DNA of 64,000 bases from positions 62,001 through 126,000 of the forward strand of contig NZ_JACHLL010000006.1 of NCBI RefSeq assembly GCF_014207935.1, given 5' to 3'. This DNA comes from Pseudomonas fluvialis. Its GTDB lineage: Bacteria; Pseudomonadota; Gammaproteobacteria; Pseudomonadales; Pseudomonadaceae. Numbering within the stretch: position 1 is the first letter of the stretch; each line of letters starts with the position of its first letter. The notes beneath the pieces are model-generated. The model was not told the origin of the DNA, did not search any database, and saw nothing but the letters and a program-made list of their open reading frames with translations. The translations under genes and the position numbers were made by a program. Positions 16,236-24,806 of the stretch are shown here, piece after piece.

Positions 16236-16993
16236 GCATGCAAATCCTCAAGGTGATTTCCCTGTTGCTGGATTACCCGACCGAGGCGCTGCAAGGCGCC
16301 CGCGACGAGCTCAGCGAAGCCATCGGCCGCGCCCGCGAGATCAGCCCCGAGCAGCGCACCGCGCTGATCGCGCTGCTCGACGAGCTGGCCGGCGGTGACG
16401 TGATGGACGTGCAGGAACGCTACAGCGAGCTGTTCGACAAGGGCCGCTCCCTGTCGCTGCTGTTGTTCGAACACGTGCATGGCGAGTCGCGCGACCGTGG
16501 CCAGGCCATGGTCGACCTGATGGGTCAGTACCAGGACGCCGGGTTCGCCATCGACGTGCGCGAACTGCCCGATTACATCCCGTTGTACCTCGAGTACCTG
16601 GCTACCCGCGAGGATCTCGAGGCCCGCGAGGGCCTGGCCGATGTATCCCATCTGCTGGCGCTCCTCGCGGCCCGACTGGTCGAGCGTGACAGTCCCTATG
16701 CCGCCTGTTTCCAGGCCCTGCTGCAGATTGCCGGCGTGCAGCCGCAGCAGGCCGTGGCCGAGGTACGTGAGCAGGTCGCCGCCGAAGTGCGCGACGACTC
16801 GCTCGAAGCCCTCGACAAGATCTGGGAAGAAGAGGCCGTGGACTTCATGCAGGCCGAGCAGCAGGACCGCTGCCCGAGCCAGACCACGCTGCCGGGCAAG
16901 GCGCGTGAAGAAGTGCCGGTGCCGCTGCACTGGGTGGATTTTAAGCTAGAAGGACAGGCCGCCGCGCCTGCCCAGGAGGTGCGCAATGTCTAA
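16232..16993 (+). CDS. narJ: nitrate reductase assembly chaperone NarJ
   Basis: 253 aa, mostly helical, of the TorD/NarJ family. The signature ELFDKGRSLSLLLFEHVHGES (about residues 66-86) is the conserved NarJ core. It binds the N terminus of NarG and is needed for insertion of the molybdenum cofactor and FS0; it is not part of the final enzyme. ATG 16232 overlaps the narH stop; a second ATG at 16238 is also possible. It overlaps narI by 8 bases. Confidence 0.95.
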   Translation: MSMQILKVISLLLDYPTEALQGARDELSEAIGRAREISPEQRTALIALLDELAGGDVMDVQERYSELFDKGRSLSLLLFEHVHGESRDRGQAMVDLMGQYQDAGFAIDVRELPDYIPLYLEYLATREDLEAREGLADVSHLLALLAARLVERDSPYAACFQALLQIAGVQPQQAVAEVREQVAAEVRDDSLEALDKIWEEEAVDFMQAEQQDRCPSQTTLPGKAREEVPVPLHWVDFKLEGQAAAPAQEVRNV

Positions 16994-17681
16994 CCTGAAC
17001 CTGCTGGCCTTCGGCCTGTATCCCTACATCGCCCTGGCCATCTGCCTGATCGGCAGCTGGGCACGCTTTGACCTGTCGCAGTACAGCTGGAAGGCTGGCT
17101 CCAGCCAGATTTTCAATCGCACCCCGGCCGAGCAGCGTTATATGCGCGCGGCCAGCAACCTGTTCCACGTCGGCGTGCTGTTCGTGCTGGCGGGTCACTT
17201 CGTCGGTCTGCTGACGCCGGCCTCGGTCTATCACCATGTGATCAGCACCGAGAACAAGCAGCTGCTGGCGATGGTCTCCGGTGGCCTGTTCGGCGGCCTG
17301 TGCCTGATCGGTCTGCTGATGCTGCTCAAGCGTCGCCTGTGCGATGACCGCGTGCGCGCCAGTTCCAGCTTCTCCGACACCATGATTCTGGTCGTGTTGC
17401 TGGCGCAGTTGCTGCTCGGTCTGGGCACCATCTACGCCTCGACCCACCACATGGATGGCTCGGTGATGGTGATGCTGGCCGACTGGGCCCAGTACACCGT
17501 CACCCTGCAGCCGGTGAAGGCCGCCGCGAGCATTGCCCCGGTCAGCCTGGTGTACAAGCTGCACGTGTTCCTCGGCCTGACCCTGTTCGTGCTGTTCCCC
17601 TTCACCCGCCTGGTGCACATCGTCAGTGCCCCGGTGTGGTACCTGGGCCGGCGCTATCAGATCGTGCGTCAGAAAGGTTGA
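16986..17681 (+). CDS. narI: nitrate reductase cytochrome b subunit NarI
   Basis: 231 aa with five predicted membrane helices. Conserved His residues for the two b hemes appear in LFHVGVLFVLAGHFVG and KLHVFLGL...TRLVHIV. It oxidises quinol at the periplasmic side and sends electrons to NarH and NarG. It overlaps narJ by 8 bases, so it is coupled. A 10-bp perfect hairpin follows the stop, between this gene and the parvulin gene. Confidence 0.96.
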   Translation: MSNLNLLAFGLYPYIALAICLIGSWARFDLSQYSWKAGSSQIFNRTPAEQRYMRAASNLFHVGVLFVLAGHFVGLLTPASVYHHVISTENKQLLAMVSGGLFGGLCLIGLLMLLKRRLCDDRVRASSSFSDTMILVVLLAQLLLGLGTIYASTHHMDGSVMVMLADWAQYTVTLQPVKAAASIAPVSLVYKLHVFLGLTLFVLFPFTRLVHIVSAPVWYLGRRYQIVRQKG

Positions 17682-17690
17682 GCTTTGTTT

Positions 17691-17719
17691 GGATCGGCTG
17701 CGCCTCGGCCAGCCGATCC
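17691..17719 (+). terminator. hairpin after narI
   Basis: GGATCGGCTG (17691-17700) pairs perfectly with 17710-17719 over a 9-base loop. No T run follows. It may attenuate read-through into the parvulin-moaA genes or protect the nar mRNA 3' end. Confidence 0.5.
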
Positions 17720-17793
17720 ACCTGACCCGCTACGAGGATGGAGAGCGCCGTGTGTAGCGTCTCCATCGCCAAACGAATGTGTGGAGGTGTGAA

Positions 17794-18765
17794 ATGGGTT
17801 GTGGATGCGGTGGTAACGGAAGTGGTGGTGGCTGCGCCGGTGGCGCAGCCAAGGAAGTGCCGCTGGATGTGCAGCAGGCGGGTGTACAGGCCTTCGAGCC
17901 GGTCGTCAGTGAAGCCAGCGAGACCGAGCAGGAGCAGGAAGACGAGCCCGCCTCAGGGCCGGAGCTGATCGTCACCAGCGAGCAGGAATGGCCGCGGATC
18001 AAGGTCAATGGCGTGGCGCTGGCTCAGGAGGCGATTGCCCAGGAGCTGCAGTACCACCCGGCCAGCACCCGCCAGGAGGCGATTTTCCTCGCCAGTCAGG
18101 CGCTGGTGCTGCGCGAGCTGATCCAGCAGCGCATCGCCGAGCTGGACCTTAAGGTAGACGTGGCGGCCGGCGAGAGCGAAGAAGAGGCACTGACGCGCAC
18201 TCTTCTGGAGCGTGAAGTCCCGCTGCCGCATGCCGATGAAGCGGTTTGCCGGCAGTATTTCGAACGCAACCGCCAGCGCTATGCCAGCGCGCCATTGCTG
18301 GCCGCCCGGCATATCCTGCTGGCCTGTGCGGCGGATGACGCCGAACAGCGCAGCGAGCTGCGCGACCAGGCCGAGGCCTTGCTGGCCCAGCTGCGGGTCG
18401 ATGGCACGCGCTTTGCTGAACTGGCGCTCGCCCATTCGTCCTGCCCCTCGAAAGAGCAGGGCGGTGCACTGGGCCAGATCAGCCAGGGGCAGACGGTGCC
18501 AGAGTTCGAGCGTCAGCTGTTCCGCCTGCCGCTGGGCCTGGCCGGCCAGCCGCTGGAAAGCCGCTATGGTTTCCACGTGGTGTGGGTCGATCAGCGCATC
18601 GAAGGCCAGTTGTTGCCGTTCGAGCTGGTGCAGGGATCCATCCGAGCCGAGCTGGATCAGCGCGTCTGGCAGGTGGCGGTGGCGCAGTACCTGAAGAACC
18701 TGGTCAGCATGGCCGACATTCAGGGAATTGTTTTGGATGGCGCCGAATCGCCATTGATGCAATAA
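17794..18765 (+). CDS. parvulin-type peptidyl-prolyl isomerase of the nar operon (NifM-like)
   Basis: 323 aa. The N terminus [17 protein letters not shown] is Cys/Gly rich and may bind metal. A linker and SurA/NifM-like helical domain follow, then a PpiC rotamase domain (about 165-265) with [38 protein letters not shown] and YGFHVVWV. It probably assists folding of the nitrate reductase complex; that role is inferred from position. GGAGG lies 6 bases before ATG 17794; the upstream in-frame GTG 17779 lacks such a site. The same gene follows narI in P. aeruginosa. Confidence 0.9.
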   Translation: MGCGCGGNGSGGGCAGGAAKEVPLDVQQAGVQAFEPVVSEASETEQEQEDEPASGPELIVTSEQEWPRIKVNGVALAQEAIAQELQYHPASTRQEAIFLASQALVLRELIQQRIAELDLKVDVAAGESEEEALTRTLLEREVPLPHADEAVCRQYFERNRQRYASAPLLAARHILLACAADDAEQRSELRDQAEALLAQLRVDGTRFAELALAHSSCPSKEQGGALGQISQGQTVPEFERQLFRLPLGLAGQPLESRYGFHVVWVDQRIEGQLLPFELVQGSIRAELDQRVWQVAVAQYLKNLVSMADIQGIVLDGAESPLMQ

Positions 18766-18850
18766 AGACTCATGTAATAGAGAAAGACAGCGCCAGCGCG
18801 GCTGGCGCCTGATTCGTAGCCGGCGGGCAAAACGTGGCGGGGAGCGAGGC

Positions 18851-19846
18851 ATGATGGACAGACAACTGCAGGATGGCTTTGGCCGCAGCATCGAGTACCT
18901 GCGCCTGTCGGTGACCGACCGTTGCGATTTCCGCTGCGTCTACTGCATGGCCGAGGACATGACCTTCCTGCCGCGCCAGCAGGTCCTCAGTCTGGAGGAA
19001 ATCGAGCGGGTGGCGGCACTGTTCGTCGCCAACGGGGTGAAGAAGATTCGCCTGACGGGTGGCGAGCCGCTGGTACGCCAGGGCATCGTCGGCCTGTGCG
19101 AAAGGATCGCCGCGCTGCCGGGCCTGCGCGAACTGGTGATGACCAGCAACGGTTCGCAGCTGGGCAAACTGGCGCGGCCGCTGGCCGAGGCCGGGGTCAA
19201 ACGCATGAACATCAGCCTGGATAGCCTGGATGCCGACAAGTTTCGCGCTATCACCCGCACCGGCGACCTGGCCCAGGTGCTGGCCGGAATCGAGGCCGCC
19301 AGCAGCGCCGGCTTTGCCCGGGTCAAACTCAACGCGGTGGTGATGCAGGGCCGCAATGCCGACGAGGTGGTCGATCTGGTCGACTTTGCCGTCAATCGCG
19401 GCCTGGACATCAGCTTTATCGAAGAGATGCCGCTAGGCGAGGTGGGCCGCTCGCGTGGCGAGAGTTTCTGTTCCAGCGACTGGGTGCGCGAACGTATCGC
19501 CGAGCGCTACAGTCTGGTCGACAGCGCCGAGCAGAGCGGCGGGCCGGCACGCTACGTGCGCCTGAAAGACTTCCCCGACAGCCGCATCGGCTTCATTTCG
19601 CCCCATAGCCACAATTTCTGTAGTACCTGCAACCGCGTGCGTCTGACCGCCGAAGGGCGCCTGTTGCTGTGCCTGGGGCACGAAAACTCCATCGACATGC
19701 GCGCTTTGTTGCGCCGCTACCCGGAAACCGACCAGCCCCTGCTCGACGCCCTGCAGGCGGCCCTGGCCCGCAAGCCGCTACGCCACGAGTTCAGCGTGGG
19801 CGGCGAGGTGCAGGTGCTGCGCTTCATGAATGCCAGCGGCGGCTGA
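18851..19846 (+). CDS. moaA: GTP 3',8-cyclase MoaA
   Basis: 331 aa radical SAM enzyme for the first step of molybdenum cofactor synthesis, which NarG needs. The N-terminal cluster motif is CDFRCVYC, the C-terminal second cluster is in [18 protein letters not shown], and the protein ends in the conserved Gly-Gly tail (NASGG). ATG 18851 is followed by a second ATG at 18854. A GCGCCAGC/GCTGGCGC hairpin (18790-18808) lies between the parvulin gene and moaA. A strong terminator follows, closing the nar operon. Confidence 0.95.
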   Translation: MMDRQLQDGFGRSIEYLRLSVTDRCDFRCVYCMAEDMTFLPRQQVLSLEEIERVAALFVANGVKKIRLTGGEPLVRQGIVGLCERIAALPGLRELVMTSNGSQLGKLARPLAEAGVKRMNISLDSLDADKFRAITRTGDLAQVLAGIEAASSAGFARVKLNAVVMQGRNADEVVDLVDFAVNRGLDISFIEEMPLGEVGRSRGESFCSSDWVRERIAERYSLVDSAEQSGGPARYVRLKDFPDSRIGFISPHSHNFCSTCNRVRLTAEGRLLLCLGHENSIDMRALLRRYPETDQPLLDALQAALARKPLRHEFSVGGEVQVLRFMNASGG

Positions 19847-19878
19847 AAGGCTGTCGCGCGATTTCATACCCTCCCTTT

Positions 19879-19904
19879 GGGGCGCTTTGGCGCCCCATTT
19901 TTTT
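19879..19904 (+). terminator. intrinsic terminator after moaA
   Basis: GGGGCGC-TTTG-GCGCCCC (19879-19896) followed by A and seven T. A textbook rho-independent terminator ending the nar-moaA transcript. Confidence 0.92.
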
Positions 19905-19951
19905 GCGGCAGTCGCGCTTTCTGGTGATTTTTGGTCGGCGTTTATCCGGGC

Positions 19952-19965
19952 TTGACTGCAATCAA
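19952..19965. promoter_or_regulatory. ANR/FNR box upstream of nrdD
   Basis: TTGACTGCAATCAA matches TTGAT-N4-ATCAA with one change. Its centre is about 96 bp before the nrdD ATG at 20055. It predicts anaerobic induction of class III ribonucleotide reductase. Confidence 0.83.
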
Positions 19966-20054
19966 GTTGGCCACTTTGATTACTCGTAGATTACCCATCA
20001 TCTAGTGTCTGTTACTAAATCCACCAACAGCATATGGTGTTTTAGGGGGTGTCT

Positions 20055-22070
20055 ATGCGTGACCTGTCCGAGGCTGGACTGCCAGCATTGCTGTACAAGC
20101 GCGATGGCAGTGAGGTGTGTTTCGATGCCGAGAAAATCGCCCGCGCGATTGCCGCTGCCGGGCAGGCCACCGGTGAGTTCGCGGCGGAGGAAACCGAGGC
20201 GCTGACCGTCGCGGTGCTGCAGCGGCTCAAGGGTATCCGCGCCCTGGATGTCGAGCAGGTGCAGGACCGCGTCGAGCGGGTGCTGATGGACGCCGGCTTC
20301 TACGCCACCGCGCGGGCCTACATCGTCTACCGCGAGCGCCACGGCCGCCTGCGCCGCGAGCGCAAGACACTGGTGGATGTGGCGTCCTCGATGAACGAGT
20401 ACCTCAAACGTGAAGACTGGCGCGTGCAGGCCAATGCCAATCAGGGCTATTCCCTGGGCGGACTGATTCTCAACGTGGCGGGAAAGGTCACCGCCAACTA
20501 CTGGCTCGACGAGGTCTACAGCCCGGAGATCGGCTGGGCCCACCGCGAGGCCGACTTGCATATCCATGATCTCGACATGCTCGCCGGCTACTGCGCCGGC
20601 TGGTCACTGCGCACCCTGTTGCACGAGGGTCTCAATGGTGTGCCGGGGCGGGTCGAGGCGGGTCCGCCCAAGCACCTGTCCAGCGCCTTGGGGCAGATGG
20701 TCAACTTCCTCGGTACCCTGCAGAACGAGTGGGCCGGGGCCCAGGCGTTCAGCTCCTTCGATACCTATCTCGCGCCCTATGTGCGCAAGGACAGCCTGAG
20801 CTTCGAGCAGGTGCGCCAGTCGCTGCAGGAGTTCATCTACAACCTCAATGTGCCGTCGCGCTGGGGCACCCAGACGCCCTTCACCAACCTGACCTTCGAC
20901 TGGGTCTGCCCGGAAGACCTGCGCGAGCAGGTGCCGGTGATCGGCGGGCAGGAGATGCCGTTCTGCTACGGCGAACTGCAGGCCGAGATGGAGCTGATCA
21001 ACCGCGCCTACATCGAGGTGATGATGGCCGGCGATGCCAAGGGCCGGGTGTTCACCTTTCCGATTCCGACCTACAACATCACTCATGATTTCCCGTGGGA
21101 CAGCGAAAACGCCACGCGCCTGTTCGAGATGACGGCGCGCTATGGCCTGCCGTACTTCCAGAACTTCCTCAACTCGGACATGCAGCCCAACCAGGTGCGC
21201 TCGATGTGCTGCCGCCTGCAGCTGGACGTGCGCGAGCTGCTCAAGCGGGGCAACGGCCTGTTCGGCTCGGCCGAGCAGACCGGCTCGCTGGGCGTTGTGA
21301 CGATCAACTGCGCGCGCCTGGGCTATCTGTATCGGCTGGACTGGGAAGGGCTGATCCTGCGCCTGGACGAGCTGCTGCAGCTGGCCTACGAGAGCCTGGA
21401 GGTCAAGCGCAAGGTCATCCAGCATCACATGGACGCCGGGCTGTACCCGTACACCAAGCGTTACCTCGGCACGCTGCGCAATCACTTCTCCACCATCGGG
21501 GTGAACGGCCTGCACGAGATGCTGCGCAACTTCACCTGCGATCAGGAAGGCCTGCACACCGACGCCGGCCGCGAGCTTGCGATCCGTCTGCTCGACCATG
21601 TGCGTGGGCGGCTGGTGCAGTTCCAGGAGGACAGCGGCCACCTGTACAACCTCGAAGCCACCCCGGCCGAAGGCACCACCTATCGCTTCGCCAAGGAAGA
21701 TAAAAAGCGCTTCCCCGACATTCTTCAGGCCGGATCGAACGAGGCACCGTACTACACCAACTCCTCGCAGTTGCCGGTGGGCTTTACCAGCGATCCGTTC
21801 GAGGCGCTGGAACTGCAGGATGCCCTGCAGTGCAAGTACACCGGCGGCACGGTGCTGCACCTGTACATGGCCGAGCGGATTTCCTCGGCGCAGGCCTGCA
21901 AGCAGCTGGTGCGCACGGCACTGGGGCGTTTCCGCCTGCCGTACCTGACCATTACCCCGACTTTCTCGATCTGCCCGGTGCACGGCTACCTGGCCGGCGA
22001 GCACGAGTTCTGTCCGAAATGCGATGAAGTGCTGCTGCAGCGCCAGCAGGCCTGTAGCACCTGCGCCTGA
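20055..22070 (+). CDS. nrdD: anaerobic ribonucleoside-triphosphate reductase NrdD, large part
   Basis: 671 aa. An N-terminal ATP-cone (LYKRDGSEVCFDAEKIARAI) is followed by the 10-stranded barrel, with YYTNSSQLPVGFTSDPFEAL near the active site and a C-terminal zinc region (CPVHGYLAGEHEFCPKC ... CSTC). It reduces ribonucleoside triphosphates to dNTPs without oxygen. The glycyl-radical loop that normally ends NrdD is missing here and is encoded by the next small gene. ATG 20055, with TAGGGGG just before it, is chosen over the in-frame GTG 20049. Confidence 0.95.
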   Translation: MRDLSEAGLPALLYKRDGSEVCFDAEKIARAIAAAGQATGEFAAEETEALTVAVLQRLKGIRALDVEQVQDRVERVLMDAGFYATARAYIVYRERHGRLRRERKTLVDVASSMNEYLKREDWRVQANANQGYSLGGLILNVAGKVTANYWLDEVYSPEIGWAHREADLHIHDLDMLAGYCAGWSLRTLLHEGLNGVPGRVEAGPPKHLSSALGQMVNFLGTLQNEWAGAQAFSSFDTYLAPYVRKDSLSFEQVRQSLQEFIYNLNVPSRWGTQTPFTNLTFDWVCPEDLREQVPVIGGQEMPFCYGELQAEMELINRAYIEVMMAGDAKGRVFTFPIPTYNITHDFPWDSENATRLFEMTARYGLPYFQNFLNSDMQPNQVRSMCCRLQLDVRELLKRGNGLFGSAEQTGSLGVVTINCARLGYLYRLDWEGLILRLDELLQLAYESLEVKRKVIQHHMDAGLYPYTKRYLGTLRNHFSTIGVNGLHEMLRNFTCDQEGLHTDAGRELAIRLLDHVRGRLVQFQEDSGHLYNLEATPAEGTTYRFAKEDKKRFPDILQAGSNEAPYYTNSSQLPVGFTSDPFEALELQDALQCKYTGGTVLHLYMAERISSAQACKQLVRTALGRFRLPYLTITPTFSICPVHGYLAGEHEFCPKCDEVLLQRQQACSTCA

Positions 22071-22103
22071 TACCGACATTCACCCACAGCAAGGAGCAAC
22101 ACC

Positions 22104-22253
22104 ATGAGCCAAGCCATGCAACTGCCAGAAGCCCAACGCCAGCGCTGCGAAGTCTGGACCCGCGTGATGGGCTACCACCGCCCCGTGGCGGCCTTCAATC
22201 CGGGCAAGCAGTCCGAGCACCGCGAGCGCCAGCACTTCTGCGAACCCAAATAG
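22104..22253 (+). CDS. small glycyl-radical subunit of anaerobic ribonucleotide reductase
   Basis: 49 aa. The core CEVWTRVMGYHRPVAAFNPG corresponds to the C-terminal glycyl-radical loop of NrdD (RVCGYLG...FNAGKQ in the E. coli enzyme); the Gly in RVMGYH would carry the radical, and NPGKQSEHRER matches the conserved tail. It starts 33 bases after the nrdD stop with its own AAGGAG ribosome site, so it is a separate translated gene. NrdG would activate it. Whether the split is general in Pseudomonas is not something I can check here. Confidence 0.85.
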   Translation: MSQAMQLPEAQRQRCEVWTRVMGYHRPVAAFNPGKQSEHRERQHFCEPK

Positions 22254-22276
22254 GCAGCCAGCGTCGCCATCCAGCC

Positions 22277-22311
22277 AGGCCCGTGCATTGCTATGCGCGG
22301 GCCTTGTTTTT
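22277..22311 (+). terminator. intrinsic terminator after the nrdD small gene
   Basis: AGGCCCGTGCAT (22277-22288) pairs with ATGCGCGGGCCT (22293-22304) with one internal mismatch and a TGCT loop, then a T-rich run (TTGTTTTT). It closes the nrdD unit just before the accessory island. Confidence 0.85.
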
Positions 22312-22574
22312 GGTGGGCAATGGTTCGTATGGCATACCGGAGAGTCAGATCTGCGCGCTGGAAACCTGACTTTTCGATAACGTCGCAAGGGCTCAAGCAC
22401 GCCTCATGCGTCGGAATAAGGGAGTAGTCCGCATATTTAATAGCGATCAATAAATAATACTTGAGTGAACGACAGCCTCAGCGCTAGCATCAGCCCTGAC
22501 CGTTGCAGTGTTACGGCAAGTTGAACATATCCCCCGTACAGGGTGTGAATGCCAGACAGGGAAGCCCGAGACTC
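22312..22574 (+). promoter_or_regulatory. AT-rich leader of the luxR gene, left edge of the island
   Basis: About 260 bp with no gene. The stretch 22430-22462 is conspicuously AT-rich (ATTTAATAGCGATCAATAAA...) with a TAATAC-like -10 candidate near 22456, and probably holds the luxR promoter. I see no dyad matching the lux-box candidates found elsewhere in the island, and no tRNA, attachment site or insertion sequence at the junction. Confidence 0.4.
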
Positions 22575-23327
22575 ATGAGCAGGATGTTCCATTCGCGTAG
22601 CGATCTACTCAAACTCCTTGAACTCGCCCAGTTCTGCATCAAGGCCAGCAGTGACCCATCCGAGGTGGAACAGGTGGTCGAGTTGGCCAGGGGCGTGATT
22701 CCGTTCAGCTCCATGGTCATCTGCCTGGACAACGCGGCCACGCTGGAGCTCAAGGCTACCCAGCAATTACTGAATTACGGCTACAGCCCCGAGTGGGTCG
22801 AGTTGTATTTCCGCCATTCGTACCAGTTGCAAGATCCGATCCTGCATCAGGCTCAGCGCACTGCGGGGGCCTTTTCCTGGGCGCAGGGGTATCAGCAGTG
22901 CAGTGCAGCCAGTGATGAGTTTCTGCGCGTTTCCCACGAATTCGTCGGCAGTAACGGCTTGGCCTGCTCGGTTGTGGGGCGCGCCGACCGCAGCACGACC
23001 TTGATTTCGATGTCGTTGCCGGAGAGCGAGGGTGCCGATGAGTATGTGGACGCCCTGGCATATCTGGCGCCGCACGTTCACGAAATCTTCAATCGGCGTG
23101 GCGCGCTGAATCGCAGTAGCCTGATGGCACCGGATATTTCAGCGCGCGAGCAGGAGGTGCTGCATTGGGCCAAGGAAGGCAAAAGCACCTGGGATATTTC
23201 CAACATCCTCAGTATTTCCGAACGAACGGTGAAGTTTCACTTCGGCAATATCTTTCGCAAACTTGACGTGCTGAATCGCTCCCAGGCGATTGCCAAGGCT
23301 ATTCATTACGGGGTGATCGCGGTTTAG
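22575..23327 (+). CDS. LuxR-type acyl-homoserine-lactone receptor/regulator
   Basis: 250 aa. In the N-terminal autoinducer domain the invariant ligand-pocket residues are all present: W74, Y78, D87, P88 and W102 (SPEWVELY, LQDPILH, AFSW). The C-terminal HTH (about 185-245) reads ISAREQEVLHWAKEGKSTWDIS ... SERTVKFHFGNIFRKLDVLNR. It should bind an AHL and control the island through the lux-box-like dyads noted here. ATG 22575 fits the family length; an in-frame TTG at 22503 would add 24 residues. Its 3' end overlaps the convergent luxI by 4 bases. A true cognate pair by position. Confidence 0.92.
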   Translation: MSRMFHSRSDLLKLLELAQFCIKASSDPSEVEQVVELARGVIPFSSMVICLDNAATLELKATQQLLNYGYSPEWVELYFRHSYQLQDPILHQAQRTAGAFSWAQGYQQCSAASDEFLRVSHEFVGSNGLACSVVGRADRSTTLISMSLPESEGADEYVDALAYLAPHVHEIFNRRGALNRSSLMAPDISAREQEVLHWAKEGKSTWDISNILSISERTVKFHFGNIFRKLDVLNRSQAIAKAIHYGVIAV

Positions 23328-23971
23328 ATGGCTTTGCGTGTGCGATGCTCTGGCTGATTCTGGGGGAGCAGGTCAGCACTGTAAAAGGGCGCTGCCGTTT
23401 GCATGAAAACTTGCAGATCAATGCGTACCGCCAGCGTCTGGACGCCATCCGGCATCTGCACTATTGGGCCGAGGCGTTCACACGGCAAACCTTTTTTCTG
23501 CAGCAGGCGATAGATCGGCTCGGCGACAACCACGAACCAGTAGCGACAGTGTGTGCGCATCGACTGCTCGATGATGCCCTTGATCAGTTGGTCGAACACA
23601 CCATAGCGACCATGGATAGTGCGCCCACGATGTTTGCGCTCGACGGCCAGACGGGAGACTTCAAGGCTGTCCTGGGGAATATCGGCCGCAGCCCCGGACT
23701 CGAGCAGGAAGCTGAAGCATTCGCTAAGCATCCACGGCTGGCCATAGGGTGTAATACGCAGATAGCCGGCTACCTGCCATTGATGAATGACTGCGACATG
23801 CACGCTGCCCTCATCGAATCCATCGCGTTCCTGTCCGTCGGCGCTGCACTTTACCCACTGCAGTTCATGGGCGAAAACGCGCTCGCGCAACTCGCGACAG
23901 GCCTGGATCTGCTGTAGCTCCGGACTGACGAGCAACTGATAAGTCTGTGCATGAACCTGTTGCGTAAGCAT
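23324..23971 (-). CDS. LuxI-type acyl-homoserine-lactone synthase
   Basis: 215 aa. The invariant residues of the autoinducer synthase family are in register: R29, F33, W39, E48, D50, D53, R72, F86, E104 and R107 (LRERVF...W; ERDGFD; GYLRITP; SLEVSRLAV). The enzyme makes N-acyl-homoserine lactone from SAM and an acyl-ACP. Acyl-chain specificity cannot be read from the sequence. Convergent with luxR, with the two stop codons overlapping. A lux-box-like dyad lies about 71 bp upstream of its ATG, suggesting positive feedback. Confidence 0.9.
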   Translation of the reverse strand: MLTQQVHAQTYQLLVSPELQQIQACRELRERVFAHELQWVKCSADGQERDGFDEGSVHVAVIHQWQVAGYLRITPYGQPWMLSECFSFLLESGAAADIPQDSLEVSRLAVERKHRGRTIHGRYGVFDQLIKGIIEQSMRTHCRYWFVVVAEPIYRLLQKKGLPCERLGPIVQMPDGVQTLAVRIDLQVFMQTAAPFYSADLLPQNQPEHRTRKAI

Positions 23972-24032
23972 GTGTCTGCTCCCTGGCCAGTGACGTGGAG
24001 TCGGACTGTAGGAGCGCGCAGAGCGGCCTGGC

Positions 24033-24052
24033 AGCTGTCTGTTCGGGCAGTT
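24033..24052 (-). promoter_or_regulatory. candidate lux box upstream of luxI
   Basis: Core CTGTCTGTTCGGGCAG (24035-24050) has the CT-N12-AG spacing of LuxR-family boxes and partial dyad symmetry. A minus-strand -10-like hexamer TACAGT is at 24010-24005, 37.5 bp from the dyad centre. The core sits inside a larger inverted repeat (24027-24037 with 24048-24058) that could also act as a weak terminator for the gene to its right. Confidence 0.6.
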
Positions 24053-24082
24053 GCCAGGACTCTCAGGTGGATGCAGGAGCGG

Positions 24083-24772
24083 TCAGGGCTTGCTGATTGG
24101 GAAGCTGGGGTAGGGGGTCTTGAACTGGATGTTCGGGCTCAGTTCCGTGAGTAGCGGGTTGACCTTAAGCAGAGTAATGCGCCATTTCCCTGGTGCGATC
24201 GATTTCAAACCAAGGGTGTTGTTGCTAATGAACAGCTGCGGCCCAGGCGTGGGGTCGAACGGTTGTGGCTCACCCGATACGGCCGTGATGTCCTGGTGCA
24301 CCAGAACGTTGAAGTTCAGCTCGATGGTACCGGTTCCGGCCAGTCGCCCAGCTTGGTACTTGCTGATGTAAGGGGCGCTCAGGGAGAACGATGCATTCTG
24401 GCGAATGCTGGCCAGTCCTTGGGTGGCAATGCTGAGCGCGGAGGCCCGTCCACTGGAGAGCTTTCCGCCGATATCGATGAAGATGCTGTCATCGACTGTT
24501 TCGTCAAAGCAGGCCTTGACGTTGTCCAGCGTGCCCGGCTGCAGCTTCTGGTTGGAGGCTTCGGGGATGCAGAGGAAAAAGCGCCGGACGATCTGGTTAG
24601 CTTCAAAGTAGGCGGACTGCTTGGCCAGGCTTTCACTGATAAAGGTCAGATTGGCCAACTGCTCGATCATATTGTTCGGAACGCCCGGGCGAGCCGGTTC
24701 GGCCTGGGCGATACCGCTACCGCTGAAGCCAATGGCCATCAGCAGTACAGTGGTCTTCAAACTCCGATGCAT
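24083..24772 (-). CDS. exported protein of unknown function in the quorum-sensing island
   Basis: 229 aa. MHRSLKTTVLLMAIGFSGSGIAQA is a Sec signal peptide with a cut near residue 24, so the protein is periplasmic or secreted. Two Cys (in FFLCIPEAS and VKACFDE) could form a disulfide. The C-terminal half is predicted beta-rich. AAGGAG lies 7 bases before ATG 24772; upstream in-frame starts lack a site. It is the last gene of the minus-strand operon, 34 bases after the HMGL-like gene. I recognise no family. It could be a binding or carrier protein for the product, which is only a guess. Confidence 0.78.
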   Translation of the reverse strand: MHRSLKTTVLLMAIGFSGSGIAQAEPARPGVPNNMIEQLANLTFISESLAKQSAYFEANQIVRRFFLCIPEASNQKLQPGTLDNVKACFDETVDDSIFIDIGGKLSSGRASALSIATQGLASIRQNASFSLSAPYISKYQAGRLAGTGTIELNFNVLVHQDITAVSGEPQPFDPTPGPQLFISNNTLGLKSIAPGKWRITLLKVNPLLTELSPNIQFKTPYPSFPISKP

Positions 24773-24806
24773 GCATAACTCCTTGTAGGGCAATGGGTGG
24801 GGTGCT

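Noticed and set aside
22068..22110. Programmed frameshift or sequencing error joining nrdD to the small glycyl gene
   Set aside because: There are 33 bases between them including a clear AAGGAG site and ATG, so separate translation is simpler.
22491..22520. CTGACCGTTGCAG as a lux box before luxR
   Set aside because: The half-sites are too close (7 bases between CTG and CAG) for a LuxR-type box.
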